This document shows positions 47,784 to 56,162 of a stretch of 64,000 nt of DNA, in pieces (positions within the stretch are counted from its first letter, which is position 1; every line of letters starts with the position of its first letter). Source of the DNA: Fremontodendron californicum (taxonomy: Eukaryota; Streptophyta; Magnoliopsida; Malvales; Malvaceae); assembly GCA_030761205.1 (NCBI GenBank), contig JAULJL010000011.1, forward strand, positions 15,490,501 through 15,554,500. The letters run 5' to 3'. The translations under genes were made by a program, and so were the position numbers. The notes beneath the pieces were generated by a model, which saw nothing but the letters and a program-made list of their open reading frames with translations, did not search any database and had not been told where the DNA came from.

Positions 47784-48480
47784 GGGGTCAAAAGAGGACA
47801 GCCAACTTCACCGAATTTGATATTTTTAATTGCTTATCGGTTTTGGTTGATTCAAAAACCAAACTTCTCATGTTGAAGTCTAGTTTCTAGTAAAAATATC
47901 AATACAAATCTAGCTGTGCCGACCCAGAAAATCAAAACAGAAGGCATGCTCAATTCCCCTGTTTTGCTTTTTCTTCCTATTTTCTTGTTCATGCTTTCAA
48001 ATCCTTTTAATTCTTACAAAAGGAAAATAAAACTCATACTTAATAGATGAAATTCCGGACTTTAACATGTTCATGGAGCTAAAATCTTAGCATATTCATG
48101 TAGAAAATCTAGAGAAAAGGATAAATTAGTCAAGAAACTAACTTTGGATGTGATTATTGATGAAATTTTGGTGGAAAATGCTTGAAATTTTTTTTGAGAG
48201 AATGAAAAGAAGAAAGGGTCAGCTGCTACTTGAGAAAGAAATACAAATTCTAGAGTTTTCAAGAGATAAAAATGAACTTAAAAGATATTTTTCAATTTTT
48301 GGTATAATTGCACATTGGTCCCTCATCTTTTCATAACTAACGATTAAGCCCTTAAACTTTTAATTTGTTCAATTTGATCCTTCTTTCTTTTATTTCCTTC
48401 ACTTATAACTTCTTACCAATTTTCAAGTTTGCCTTAAAATATTTAGGGTTTGACTTTGCTCGATCGTACGTAACCTCGGT
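47784..48480. other. Unassigned LTR-like DNA after the copy 2 breakpoint
   Basis: AT-rich, no supported ORF. It ends GGTAACC-like (GTAACCTCGGT) before TGTTACA. It may be an LTR end of another chromovirus in minus orientation, judged only by composition and the terminal TGTTACA. The frame at 48071-48262 has no domain. Confidence 0.4.
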
Positions 48481-49631
48481 TGTTACATCTCAAATCCAAA
48501 TTTATGTCTTAATCTTCATAATTTGAATCTTATTCAATTAGTTCCTCCAATTTAATCTTTTATTCAATTAAGTTATTACTTAATTAAATCCCAAGCTTTA
48601 GGCAACAATTCCGTCTTTGTGTGTGACCTATTAGGTTCCCAACATGTTGATAATGCGCATAAATTAATCCGATTAATTTATACACATAGATCAAGAGCGG
48701 GATCTAGCAACCCATCATGATCACCCAAATGTTGAGAAGTCAACGTGACCTCATTGAAACCTTTCAGTTTCCAGCCTATCAATGTAATACGATCCTTCCA
48801 CCAAATGTCCTAGAAAGCCCATGAGCATGGTGCAATGTCTACTCATGTTCAATCCATATTAGTTCCTGCAACTTACGGTTAACCTTATGAATTTAGAAAA
48901 ATGATTTCTCCTAAATCCATCATGCTTTGGCCAAAGACTTTATCAAGTTAACTGAAGCCAATAACAGATGAGATATGTCTCCGATGTCACTTAGAGTGGT
49001 AAATCCTTTCTGGATTACTCATCCATCTTCGTATGGTTCATGTCATACCCAAAACCACCCTACCATAAGCATCCCTTCATTTGGAACCCGTTCAAATGGA
49101 ATCAAAGTATGGCACTCTCCATACAAGATGATCTGGTATCACAAGTCGGAGGACTAATTTACACGACTGGCACATGAGAACATTTCCATAGACACTTGAG
49201 TGACCATACCAAATGGAGTTCTCACAGCAGGCCATGTTCAGTGAACTTGCTCAACAGACAAGCACCTACATGTTATCCCAAGTATCCCTCATACTTCAAC
49301 CCATGAGATCGGTTGCTTACTTCAAAAGTAAGAAGGCTTAACATGTACTAGTCTTTGAGTATTGCCAATGCACCGTCTTAGAAATACGATGATCAGGAAC
49401 AGTTTCAGGAACAAGGCTTTGATGCATAAGGATCTCACAATTATAACTCTTTATAATTCCTTTGCAAGGTCGTTATGTTCCATGGGCTTCATCCGATTAG
49501 TACTTAATAACTCCTTATGATCGTACTAACATGAAGGAAAACCTAGTATCACTATCTTCATAGCGAAGGGTATGCTTTATTGAATGTATATCCCATGCAC
49601 AATCTGATTGGCTCTAGGGCATATACCAACA
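48481..49631 (-). repeat. Copia-like LTR (minus strand)
   Basis: On the minus strand it starts TGTTGGTATATGCCCTAGAG right after the polypurine tract, a start typical of Ty1/copia elements. The far border is either 48481 (TGTTACATC) or 48645 (TGTTGATAATG); the longer form is preferred because the GTGTGTGACC segment at 48620 resembles copia LTR sequence. About 1.0-1.15 kb. A partner LTR or pol was not found. Confidence 0.5.
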
Positions 49632-49647
49632 ATCTCCCACTTGCACT
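49632..49647 (-). other. Polypurine tract of the copia-like element
   Basis: The minus strand reads GTGCAAGTGGGAGAT directly before the LTR start, the usual end of a copia internal region. Positions 49648-49806 continue as short non-coding internal sequence. Confidence 0.55.
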
Positions 49648-49806
49648 AAGCCAATCACTAACGCATCCAATGCCAATCTCTTTCGATTAGCAATTGTGTC
49701 TCTACAAGGACATAGCTTAAGTGCACTGAGAATATGCTTTGTCATATTCATGATAATCTCATTATCAAGGTTAATAATTAAGATCACAACGAGACCAAGA
49801 TTTCAA

Positions 49807-50945
49807 GCGGTCCGAGATCTGTCCTGTCGATCCAGTCGGTCCTGTCGGTCTAGTCGATACGATCGGTCAAGCCAAGCCTAGCCTATAGCCTAGCTTAGTC
49901 AAGCCAAGCTTAGGAAAGCAAAGTCCATAACTTGCGGTCTGGTCGATTCTGATCAGCCAACCAAAGCCTAGCCAATAGTCTTGCTTAGTCAAGGCAAGCT
50001 TAGGAAAGAAAAGGCTATAACTTTGCGGTCGAGTCGATTCGGACGGTCCGGTCGGTTCAGTCAGTCATGCCAAGCCAAGCCTATCCTAGCTTAGCTTAGC
50101 TAGTTTAGCCAAGCCCAGCCTAGCCAGGCCAAGGCTAGCCAAGCCAAGCCAAGCTAGTCGATCAGTCCGATCAGTCCGTTAGGTTTACAATTGATAGACA
50201 AAATGATGTTTTTTCAGACAAAATCGGTGGCAAACTGCCTTCGACAGTTTTCTAGAGCGTAGATCTCAAAAAGTTATATGGATTCAAAAAACAAATCACC
50301 TCAAACGAACAACCAAGAGCAAAGTTATAACCTTTCAAAGTTGAGACACCAAGGCTAGTCAAGTTTAGCCAAGCCAATCCTAGCCTAGCCGGTCAGTCCA
50401 GTCAATCTTGGCGATCCGGGCGGTCCGATCGGATCGATCATTTCAGTCAGTCCGGTCGATCAAGCCAAGCCTAGCCTATAGCCTAGCTTAGGCAAGCAAA
50501 GGTTATAACCTTGTGGTCAGTCAAGCCAAGACTAGCCTATAGCCTAGCTTAGTCAGGCGAAGCTTAGTCAAGCAAAGGCTATAACCTTGCGAAACGGGCG
50601 ATCTGGTCAGTCAAGACAACCTTAGGCAAGCAAAGGCTATAACTTCGCAATTCGATCGGTTCGGGAGGTCTGGTCGGTTCGGTTGGTCCAAACAGTCTAG
50701 GTGGTCTGGCAGTCTGGGTGGTCCAGTCAGTCAAGTTAAGCCTATAACCTAGCTTAGCCAAACCAAGCTTAGGCAAGCAAAGGCTATAACCTTGCGGTAT
50801 GTGCGTTCGTGCGGTCCGATCAGTCACATCAAGCCTATAACCTAGCTTAGTCAAGCCAAGCTTAGGCAAGCAAAGGCTATAACTTTTCATTCTGGTTGGT
50901 TCGGACGGTCCGAGCTGTACGGTCAGTCCGGTCGGTCAAGCCAAG
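49807..50945. repeat. Degenerate GGTC/AAGCC minisatellite, left block
   Basis: Two alternating motifs. One is a GTC-rich stretch with roughly 5-bp spacing (GGTCCGGTCGGTC, GATCNGTC). The other is a module of about 70 bp of the form AGCCTATAGCCTAGCTTAG, CAAGCCAAGCTTAGG, AAGCAAAGGCTATAAC, seen at about 49915, 50003, 50490, 50571, 50622, 50772 and 50861. A non-repeat island occupies about 50182-50350. The minus-strand open frame 50579-50890 is a by-product of the repeats (SYSLCLPKLGL recurs). The block continues at 60037 beyond element B. Confidence 0.75.
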
Positions 50946-51276
50946 TGATAACTCGTATAATTATATAGTTTTTAGTTATGTTTTATTATTGTTTTGTGTC
51001 AAATACGAGTTATTATTGTTTAGTCTAATTGTGTTTATGATCATTTATATTTTTATGTAATTTGGTGTTTTTCACAAGTTTCTTTGAGTGATTTCAGATT
51101 ACTAGAATTAAGGGCAAATCCAGTTCAGTTCCAGTTCCGACACCTTTTGCCATATCAACTATATCTGGAGTTTCACTGAATCAATAAGGCTGAAATTTTA
51201 ACCGTGCAAAGCTAAGAGGCATATTTATCTTTTTCATGTTTTACACTTCTTGAAACGGAGTCGTTTTCCCTAGCGA

Positions 51277-51660
51277 AATCAACCATCAAGTTGGCTGATG
51301 TGCAATGACATCTGTGCTGACCTGTTTTCGTATTTTGCTCATATCGTCTTCTCCACATCAGCCAATGAGCTGATTCCAACGGCTATGGATCACTAACTGA
51401 TAGGGGAACATTTGTCTAGAAGACCATGTGATCAGATAAAGCCTCCAATATTGAAGAAATCGACCATCAAGTTGGCTGATGTGCAATGACGTCTGTGCTG
51501 ACCTGTTTTCGTATTTTGCCCATATCTTCTTCTCCACATCAGCAAATGAGCTGATTCCAACGGCTATGAATCAGTAACTCATAGGGGAACATTTTTCTAG
51601 AAGAACATGTGATCAGATCAGGCCTCCAAGATTGACAAAATCGACCATCAAGTTGGCTGA
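51277..51660. repeat. Tandem repeat in U3 of the B LTR
   Basis: ACCATCAAGTTGGCTGAT recurs at 51282, 51463 and 51646; units of 181 and 183 bp, the third truncated. The same array is in the 3' LTR (about 58283-58670). Arrays upstream of a TATA box often act as enhancers in plant LTRs; that role here is inference. Confidence 0.8.
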
Positions 51661-51772
51661 TCAAAATGGTCATACAATATGACGAAAATTGTTAGAAAAA
51701 TGCACCCACCTATTATACCTACCTTTGAAATTTGTAAAGCTTGTCTCTTGTCATTTAGCCCTCCAAAATGTG

Positions 51773-51780
51773 TATAAATA
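51773..51780 (+). promoter_or_regulatory. TATA box of the B 5' LTR promoter
   Basis: TATAAATA followed by GAGGGCCTTGG; transcription start expected about 30 bp downstream. The 3' LTR copy is at 58779-58786. Confidence 0.65.
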
Positions 51781-52651
51781 GAGGGCCTTGGATGATTGTA
51801 GAGGATCATATGGTAGATTGGTAGGAAATTAGCCATTGTAATAAAATTCTCTAAGTTTTCTTCTTCTTTCTTTTCTCTAGTTTTCTTTTTCTTTAGAAAG
51901 AGCAAGAGGTTGGATAATTAATATTCTTCTTCTTCTTCTTTCTTTCTTTTATTTTCTTCTTAGATTCTATTTAATTTTATGTTTATAATGCCTATGCTAG
52001 GCTAAACTTCTATTTGGTTAAGGGTGATTTCAAAGCCCTAGACATGTTTTGTGATTGATTTTCAGATTCTATCTATCATTAATTTTCTATCAAAGTTGCT
52101 TATGTTCTTCTACAAGAATTGTTCATGATGTTGTCTTGATTTATTTAGGTGTACAACTAGATAGATCTTGATAATTATCTATTGCTAGTTTAGGAGTCTT
52201 GATCCGTGTAATTGTCTTGATTTCCTATTCATAAGTGGCAATTTGTGATTAATGATTATGGTCAAGTTTTCAATAATTGCAAAGTGGAACATAACCTAAG
52301 TTGAACAATCCGAGCTTATGTGTTTGTTGCTTAGATCAACCTATCTTTCTCATCATAAAGCTGCCATTAAATTGAATTTAGAGAGCTTATTCTAGGTTGT
52401 TTAATGGTTAGAGATTAAATAGAGAGCTTGTTCTATTTAACGACAAACTAAGGAAAGATTGGGGTAACAGAGCTTGTTGTTATCTACGGTTGTTAACTTT
52501 GATAGTTGGTTGATATTGATAGATCTGAAATTGATTCTTAATGATGTCTAGTGGTGGAGAATGAAACCTTAACCATATTTTTCATATTTGATTCTTCTTA
52601 CTTACTTGTTTTCTTACTTTTCTCGTTTGCTTATTTTTAAGACTATATTTA

Positions 52652-52820
52652 TTTTTATTGGCTGGTTATACCGCCTAATTTGTATATTAACTTTGTTTTA
52701 TTTTTATTGGCTGGTTATACCGCCTAATTTGTATATTAACTTTGTTTTATTTTTATTGGCTGGTTATACCGCCTAATTTAGTATATATATTTTTATTGGC
52801 TGGTTATACCGCCTTGCATC
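52652..52820. repeat. 49-bp minisatellite in U5 of the B LTR
   Basis: TATTGGCTGGTTATACCGCC recurs at about 52656, 52705, 52754 and 52794 (spacing 49, 49, 40). The same array is at about 59658-59820 in the 3' LTR. It is absent from the A LTR, so it expanded within the B lineage. Confidence 0.85.
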
Positions 52821-53034
52821 TTATTCTTATTATTTACTTTAGTTTAAATCTGGCTTCAAAAAAAAAAACCTCTTTTCTTTTATTGTTTTTTTTTTAACGT
52901 AAATTATAAACTAATAACTCATAAATTAAAACCCAATCCCTGAGGACTCGACCCTTGCTAACTACTATACTTACAATTTATCTTTTTAGTGCAAGGTTAA
53001 ATAAGATACACTCTTTTGGGTGCATCAAAATTTT

Positions 53035-53052
53035 TGGCGCCGTTGCCGGGGA
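53035..53052 (+). other. B primer-binding site, tRNA-Asp
   Basis: TGGCGCCGTTGCCGGGGA, exact complement of the tRNA-Asp 3' end, 7 bp after the LTR. Confidence 0.9.
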
Positions 53053-53150
53053 TTGTTTTTTTTAGTTTATTTGTTACTTGGTTTATTCTTATTTTCAGTT
53101 CTAATGATATTTATTTTCTTGTACATACGGGTTTTTCTTATCAAATTTTG

Positions 53151-53172
53151 AAAAAAAAAAAAAAAAAAAAAA
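53151..53172 (+). other. A22 run just before the first ORF of B
   Basis: 22 adenines end 2 nt before the ATG at 53175. It may be a translation-promoting A-rich leader, or the scar of a poly(A) tail from template switching; the sequence alone cannot decide. Confidence 0.6.
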
Positions 53173-53174
53173 CG

Positions 53175-54113
53175 ATGGAATTGAGCAATCTAACACTTGA
53201 AGAGTTGGTGGCATACATGAACATAGAGAATCAACAAGCTAAGCTCACCTCCCCAGTTCAACAATTGGCCATGGGAGGATGTCAAGGCCATCAAGTGTTC
53301 CAAGACCAACAGTATGATCATTACTCAAACACTTACCATGAGGGATGGTGGGATCATACTAATTATGGCTACTCGAAAAATTACCAAGAAGTAGATCCTT
53401 ATGCCAATTACACTCATCCATCTAGCTTCAATCAATCATGGTCTCAAGAACCAGATCTTTTTCAACCACCACATATGATTCAAAACTCAGGTACTTATTT
53501 AGAAGATCTTGTACATTCTCTTGTTACTGATACTTTGCAATTTCAACAGGAAACAAGGGCAAGCATCCAGAGTTTGGAAAGGGAAATGAGCCTATTGGCT
53601 AGTAGTATGGTGGAATTAGTAGCAGAAAGATCTCTAGCACTCCCTTCCCAAACGGTGATTAACCCAAAGGAGAATGCTACTATTGTGACCTTGAGAAATG
53701 AGGAACAAGATGAGGATGAGACAAAACCAAAGATGGAATCACTTCTTGAGGATAATGAAGCCACCATTCAAAAGGAGAGTACTTTGACACCTCAGGTAGC
53801 TTTTAAGGTTCTTATTTCTACTAATGTTCCTTCTCCATTTTTTCCTAGCAGATTTGCAAAGTCCAAGAAGGAGGAACATGAACAACAATTTTTGGAAACC
53901 TTAAACAGCTTGCTTGTGGATGCCATTAGACAAGTACCAAGATATGCACAATTCCTCAAAGAGCTATACCCCACCAAGAATGATGAAATAATACGTGTGG
54001 GGGAGAAGGCATTGGCTGTTTTGCAAAGAAAACTTCCTCCAAAACGCAAAAATCCGAGAAGTTTCATGTCTAAGCCAAAAGATCCTAAAAAGCCAAGAAG
54101 GGGAATTGGCTAG
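53175..54113 (+). CDS. B ORF1: gag C-terminal tail plus protease leader
   Basis: 312 codons from the ATG at 53175 (context CGATGGAA); an upstream in-frame ATG at 53016 lies in the LTR and is not used here. Residues 1-110 are rich in Tyr, Asn and Gln (HYSNTYHEGWWDHTNYGY), resembling the stretch after the zinc knuckle in Athila gag. Residues 115-150 form a coil-like segment (QFQQETRASIQSLEREMSLL). SQTVINPKENATIVTLRNEE and SRFAKSKKEEHEQQFLETL match element A at 9460-9720, and VDAIRQVPRYAQFLKELYPT matches the protease leader at 9750. The frame stops before the protease active site. The capsid domain and zinc knuckle are absent. It is open throughout, unlike all other gag copies here. It may help packaging or localisation; unknown. 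Confidence 0.75.
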   Translation: MELSNLTLEELVAYMNIENQQAKLTSPVQQLAMGGCQGHQVFQDQQYDHYSNTYHEGWWDHTNYGYSKNYQEVDPYANYTHPSSFNQSWSQEPDLFQPPHMIQNSGTYLEDLVHSLVTDTLQFQQETRASIQSLEREMSLLASSMVELVAERSLALPSQTVINPKENATIVTLRNEEQDEDETKPKMESLLEDNEATIQKESTLTPQVAFKVLISTNVPSPFFPSRFAKSKKEEHEQQFLETLNSLLVDAIRQVPRYAQFLKELYPTKNDEIIRVGEKALAVLQRKLPPKRKNPRSFMSKPKDPKKPRRGIG

Positions 54114-54334
54114 ACTGGAAACAATCAATCAAGTGCTAATTGAGGGAGGCAGCCTAATTAGTGAAAGCATTGCCAAAATGCCATCCTCAGATTTGCTCTC
54201 TTTTTCTTTATCTTTTTCTTATGTTTCTTTGTTAATTGTGTTTAGTGTTTTTAAGTTCATTTAGGCTGCATAAGTTTATTTTGTTTAATAGTTCTTTTCA
54301 CTTACACATGATTCTTTCATTTGGGTTAATAGCA

Positions 54335-54376
54335 TTACATTAATGACAATGTAAGAATTATGTGTGGGGGGAAGAA
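54335..54376 (+). other. Hairpin and internal polypurine tract after B ORF1
   Basis: TTACATT (54335-54341) pairs with AATGTAA (54348-54354), followed by TGTGTGGGGGGAAGA. Equivalent to the module after pol in element A (13675-13714), which shows that the A-type sequence between them, including pol, has been removed. Confidence 0.65.
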
Positions 54377-54584
54377 TTTAGGATTTTATTTTTGAGTCGT
54401 TTTATGTTGTTTTTCTTTCTGATCCATGTTTTGAAAATAACTAGATGTAAATATAATTTTTTTTTTTAACCCCGGTTAAATGGCGGATAACGGTACTCCG
54501 TGATTATTTAAATCGGTTCCATCAGCTACCCACAAAACTGATATTGTATATAAATTTCTCTTCCAATTTCTCTTTCAATTTTTT

Positions 54585-54600
54585 TCAATTTTTTTTTCAG
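54585..54600 (+). promoter_or_regulatory. Possible 3' splice site before B ORF2
   Basis: A pyrimidine-rich run (CAATTTTTTTTTCAG) ends one base before the ATG at 54602. It could make a spliced subgenomic mRNA for ORF2, as known for env-like genes of some plant retroelements. The donor is not identified. Confidence 0.45.
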
Positions 54601-54601
54601 G

Positions 54602-55138
54602 ATGGATGATATTCTCACAAGATTGCAGAAACGATTTCCTCCTTTTCCTCGAAATATTTTACTGAAGCTTTACCAAGTTCGATTCGAAAGATTAAGAATG
54701 CTTATGCACAAAGGGATTCCTGGAGACATACGTTGGATAATTGAAGCCAAGGTACGTGAAGATGAATATCTTCCTGTTTTGCATTTACCAGGTACAGGTA
54801 GAAGCACTTTTGCAAAGAAGCGACGAGCAAAGCGCATGAGTTCAAATTGCCACAAATGTGCACGATGGACGTGTAACGGTAAATGTCGTTCTATTGGGAT
54901 TCCGTCCTCTAATCGAGATGATAAAATTGAATTCATTAAGGATGGACTGAGTAAGGAGAATTTGGGTAATATCCAACTTTCTCTTGAGACGCATCCTAGT
55001 GGAGACGTACAAAGAGAAATTCTTGATTTATGGCCGCAATTCCAAAGGGAATGGCAACATCTTGGGAATCTGATGTTAAAAGACCCTGTTTGCCAGCTTG
55101 TAAGAAAACTGGATGGGAAGCATATCCTCGACTCATAG
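54602..55138 (+). CDS. B ORF2: basic four-cysteine (zinc-finger-like) protein
   Basis: 178 codons, ATG in context GGATGGA. Residues 1-50 look helical and basic (LLKLYQVRFERLRMLMHKGI). Residues 72-78 are KKRRAKR, followed by Cys83, Cys86, Cys91 and Cys95 (CHKCARWTCNGKC), a compact C-x2-C-x4-C-x3-C cluster likely to bind one zinc. Then comes an acidic, Asp/Glu-richer tail with WPQFQREWQHL. The basic stretch next to a Cys cluster, then an I..G segment, recalls the small nucleic-acid-binding proteins of betaflexiviruses (carlavirus type), several of which affect RNA silencing. The Cys spacing differs and I rate this as a lead only. No membrane segment. Origin and function are unknown; not a retroviral pol or env piece. 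Confidence 0.6.
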   Translation: MDDILTRLQKRFPPFPRNILLKLYQVRFERLRMLMHKGIPGDIRWIIEAKVREDEYLPVLHLPGTGRSTFAKKRRAKRMSSNCHKCARWTCNGKCRSIGIPSSNRDDKIEFIKDGLSKENLGNIQLSLETHPSGDVQREILDLWPQFQREWQHLGNLMLKDPVCQLVRKLDGKHILDS

Positions 55139-55460
55139 AAGGCGTTTAAGCCGTTTCTGGACGTAAAACCAGAGGAAGATGTGAGCCACAATCACAACTA
55201 CAATAAATGACTTCTCAGTTTTTGGTTTGATTTGCAATAACTTTATTTTGGTTTAATTTACGTGTTGTTCGATTTGTGTAATTATTCTCATTTTTTTGTC
55301 TTTTACGGTTGATTTTTTCTTCTCTTTTTGATTTTCTTCCTGAAATCACGCAAAAATCTTTTGTTAGGTTAATATTTTCTTCTGACAGGTCAGATACACT
55401 TTCGGCGACATTATTACTCTTGTCTGATTCACTACTCAGTCCTCTATTTATTACACCATG
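55139..55460 (+). other. Interval between B ORF2 and the LOG-like ORF
   Basis: About 320 bp, T-rich, no supported coding. It has pyrimidine runs and could contain branch-point and intron sequence for the acceptor at 55477. The frame 55309-55608 overlaps the LOG start in another phase and is not credible. Confidence 0.5.
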
Positions 55461-55477
55461 TACTCATTCTCTTTCAG
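55461..55477 (+). promoter_or_regulatory. Possible 3' splice site before the LOG-like ORF
   Basis: TACTCATTCTCTTTCAG ends at 55477; use of it would remove the upstream in-frame ATG at 55458 and leave an A-rich leader of about 37 nt before the ATG at 55515. Confidence 0.45.
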
Positions 55478-55514
55478 GCACTCGAAAAAAAGAAAAAATA
55501 AAAAAGAAAAAAAA

Positions 55515-56162
55515 ATGGAAAGTACTTCGTCCCAACGCATTAAAAAAATTTGTGTTTTTGGAGGTGCTTATCCAGGGAAAAATAACATATTCGCTGATGA
55601 AGCCATAAGAGTTGGAGTAATACTTGCCCAACAAAAGATCAACTTGATTTATGGAGGCGGTAGTACGGGTTTAATGGGAGCAGTCGCTACAGCAGCACAC
55701 GCCGGAGGAAGTCCAGTTCTAGGAATCGTGCCAAAACTATTCACAAGTTTTTGTGGACCTACCGTGGGTAAGGAAATACAAGTCTGGAGTATCCCTGAAC
55801 GGATAACAATCATGTACCATTCTGCCGATGCATTCATTGCTTTACCAGGAGGTCTGGGTACATTGGAAGAAATAGCTTGCGTGGCTTCTTGGTCATCTTT
55901 GGTCACAAATAAGAAACCCATTGGTTTGCTTAATATTAATGGTTATTTTAGTAATTTGCTTTCATATTTAGATAATGCTGTGGATAATGGATTCATGTTT
56001 TCAGAGGCAAGGAGAACCATAATTTCTGCTACAACCATTGAAGATTTACTCAAAAAGCTCCAAGCTTATGAGTATTTATCTGCTACGGTTGTTTCGCAAA
56101 CGCTCGGAAAAAGAAAAAGAGATATGGACGAGCAAGGAGTGGATTGCACTTTGTCTTTGTGA
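55515..56162 (+). CDS. LOG-like: B ORF3: LONELY GUY-like cytokinin riboside 5'-monophosphate phosphoribohydrolase
   Basis: 215 codons, usual LOG length, one uninterrupted exon although plant LOG genes normally have several introns. The ATG at 55515 (AAATGGA) is preferred over 55458, whose 19 extra residues are low-complexity Lys-rich. Motifs in order: CVFGGAYPGKN (13-23), NLIYGGGSTGLMG (43-55), VLGIVPK (68-74), PERITIM with the conserved Arg (94-100), ADAFIALPGGLGTLEEI (104-120) with the PGGxGTxxE signature, and KPIGLLNINGYF (134-145). Catalytic Arg and Glu are present, so activity is plausible: release of free cytokinin base from its nucleotide in the cytosol. A C-terminal GKRKRDMDEQ could be a nuclear signal. 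It lies between the LTRs, so it is element cargo. Related phosphoribohydrolases of the TIGR00730 family cannot be excluded. Confidence 0.88.
   Translation: MESTSSQRIKKICVFGGAYPGKNNIFADEAIRVGVILAQQKINLIYGGGSTGLMGAVATAAHAGGSPVLGIVPKLFTSFCGPTVGKEIQVWSIPERITIMYHSADAFIALPGGLGTLEEIACVASWSSLVTNKKPIGLLNINGYFSNLLSYLDNAVDNGFMFSEARRTIISATTIEDLLKKLQAYEYLSATVVSQTLGKRKRDMDEQGVDCTLSL

Larger units (their letters stand above)
50946..53027 (+). repeat. B 5' LTR
   Basis: TGATAACTCG to GGGTGCATCA, about 2082 bp. U3 contains a tandem repeat of about 181-183 bp (51277-51660). The TATA box is at 51773-51780. R/U5 resembles the A LTR from about 51895 on. A 49-bp minisatellite with TTATTGGCTGGTTATACCGC lies at 52652-52820. 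Confidence 0.92.

Noticed and set aside
50579..50890. Minus-strand 103-aa repeat protein and a similar one at 60085-60390
   Set aside because: Translation of minisatellite units without stops; peptides simply repeat with the DNA and have no start context or domain.
51277..51660. Possible CRISPR-like or satellite array
   Set aside because: Whole units of 181-183 bp repeat without unique spacers, inside an LTR of a plant element; it is a U3 tandem repeat.
54670..55191. Minus-strand 173-aa open frame
   Set aside because: Antisense of B ORF2; the plus strand has the better start context, Cys cluster and an upstream acceptor-like sequence.
55309..55608. Plus-strand 99-aa frame overlapping the LOG-like start
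   Set aside because: Low complexity, crosses the acceptor-like site, and lies in a different phase from the LOG domain.
55515..56162. LOG-like ORF as an ordinary host gene
   Set aside because: It lies between two near-identical LTRs with a target duplication at the outer ends, has no introns and is flanked by element-specific modules; cargo of the element is the simpler reading.
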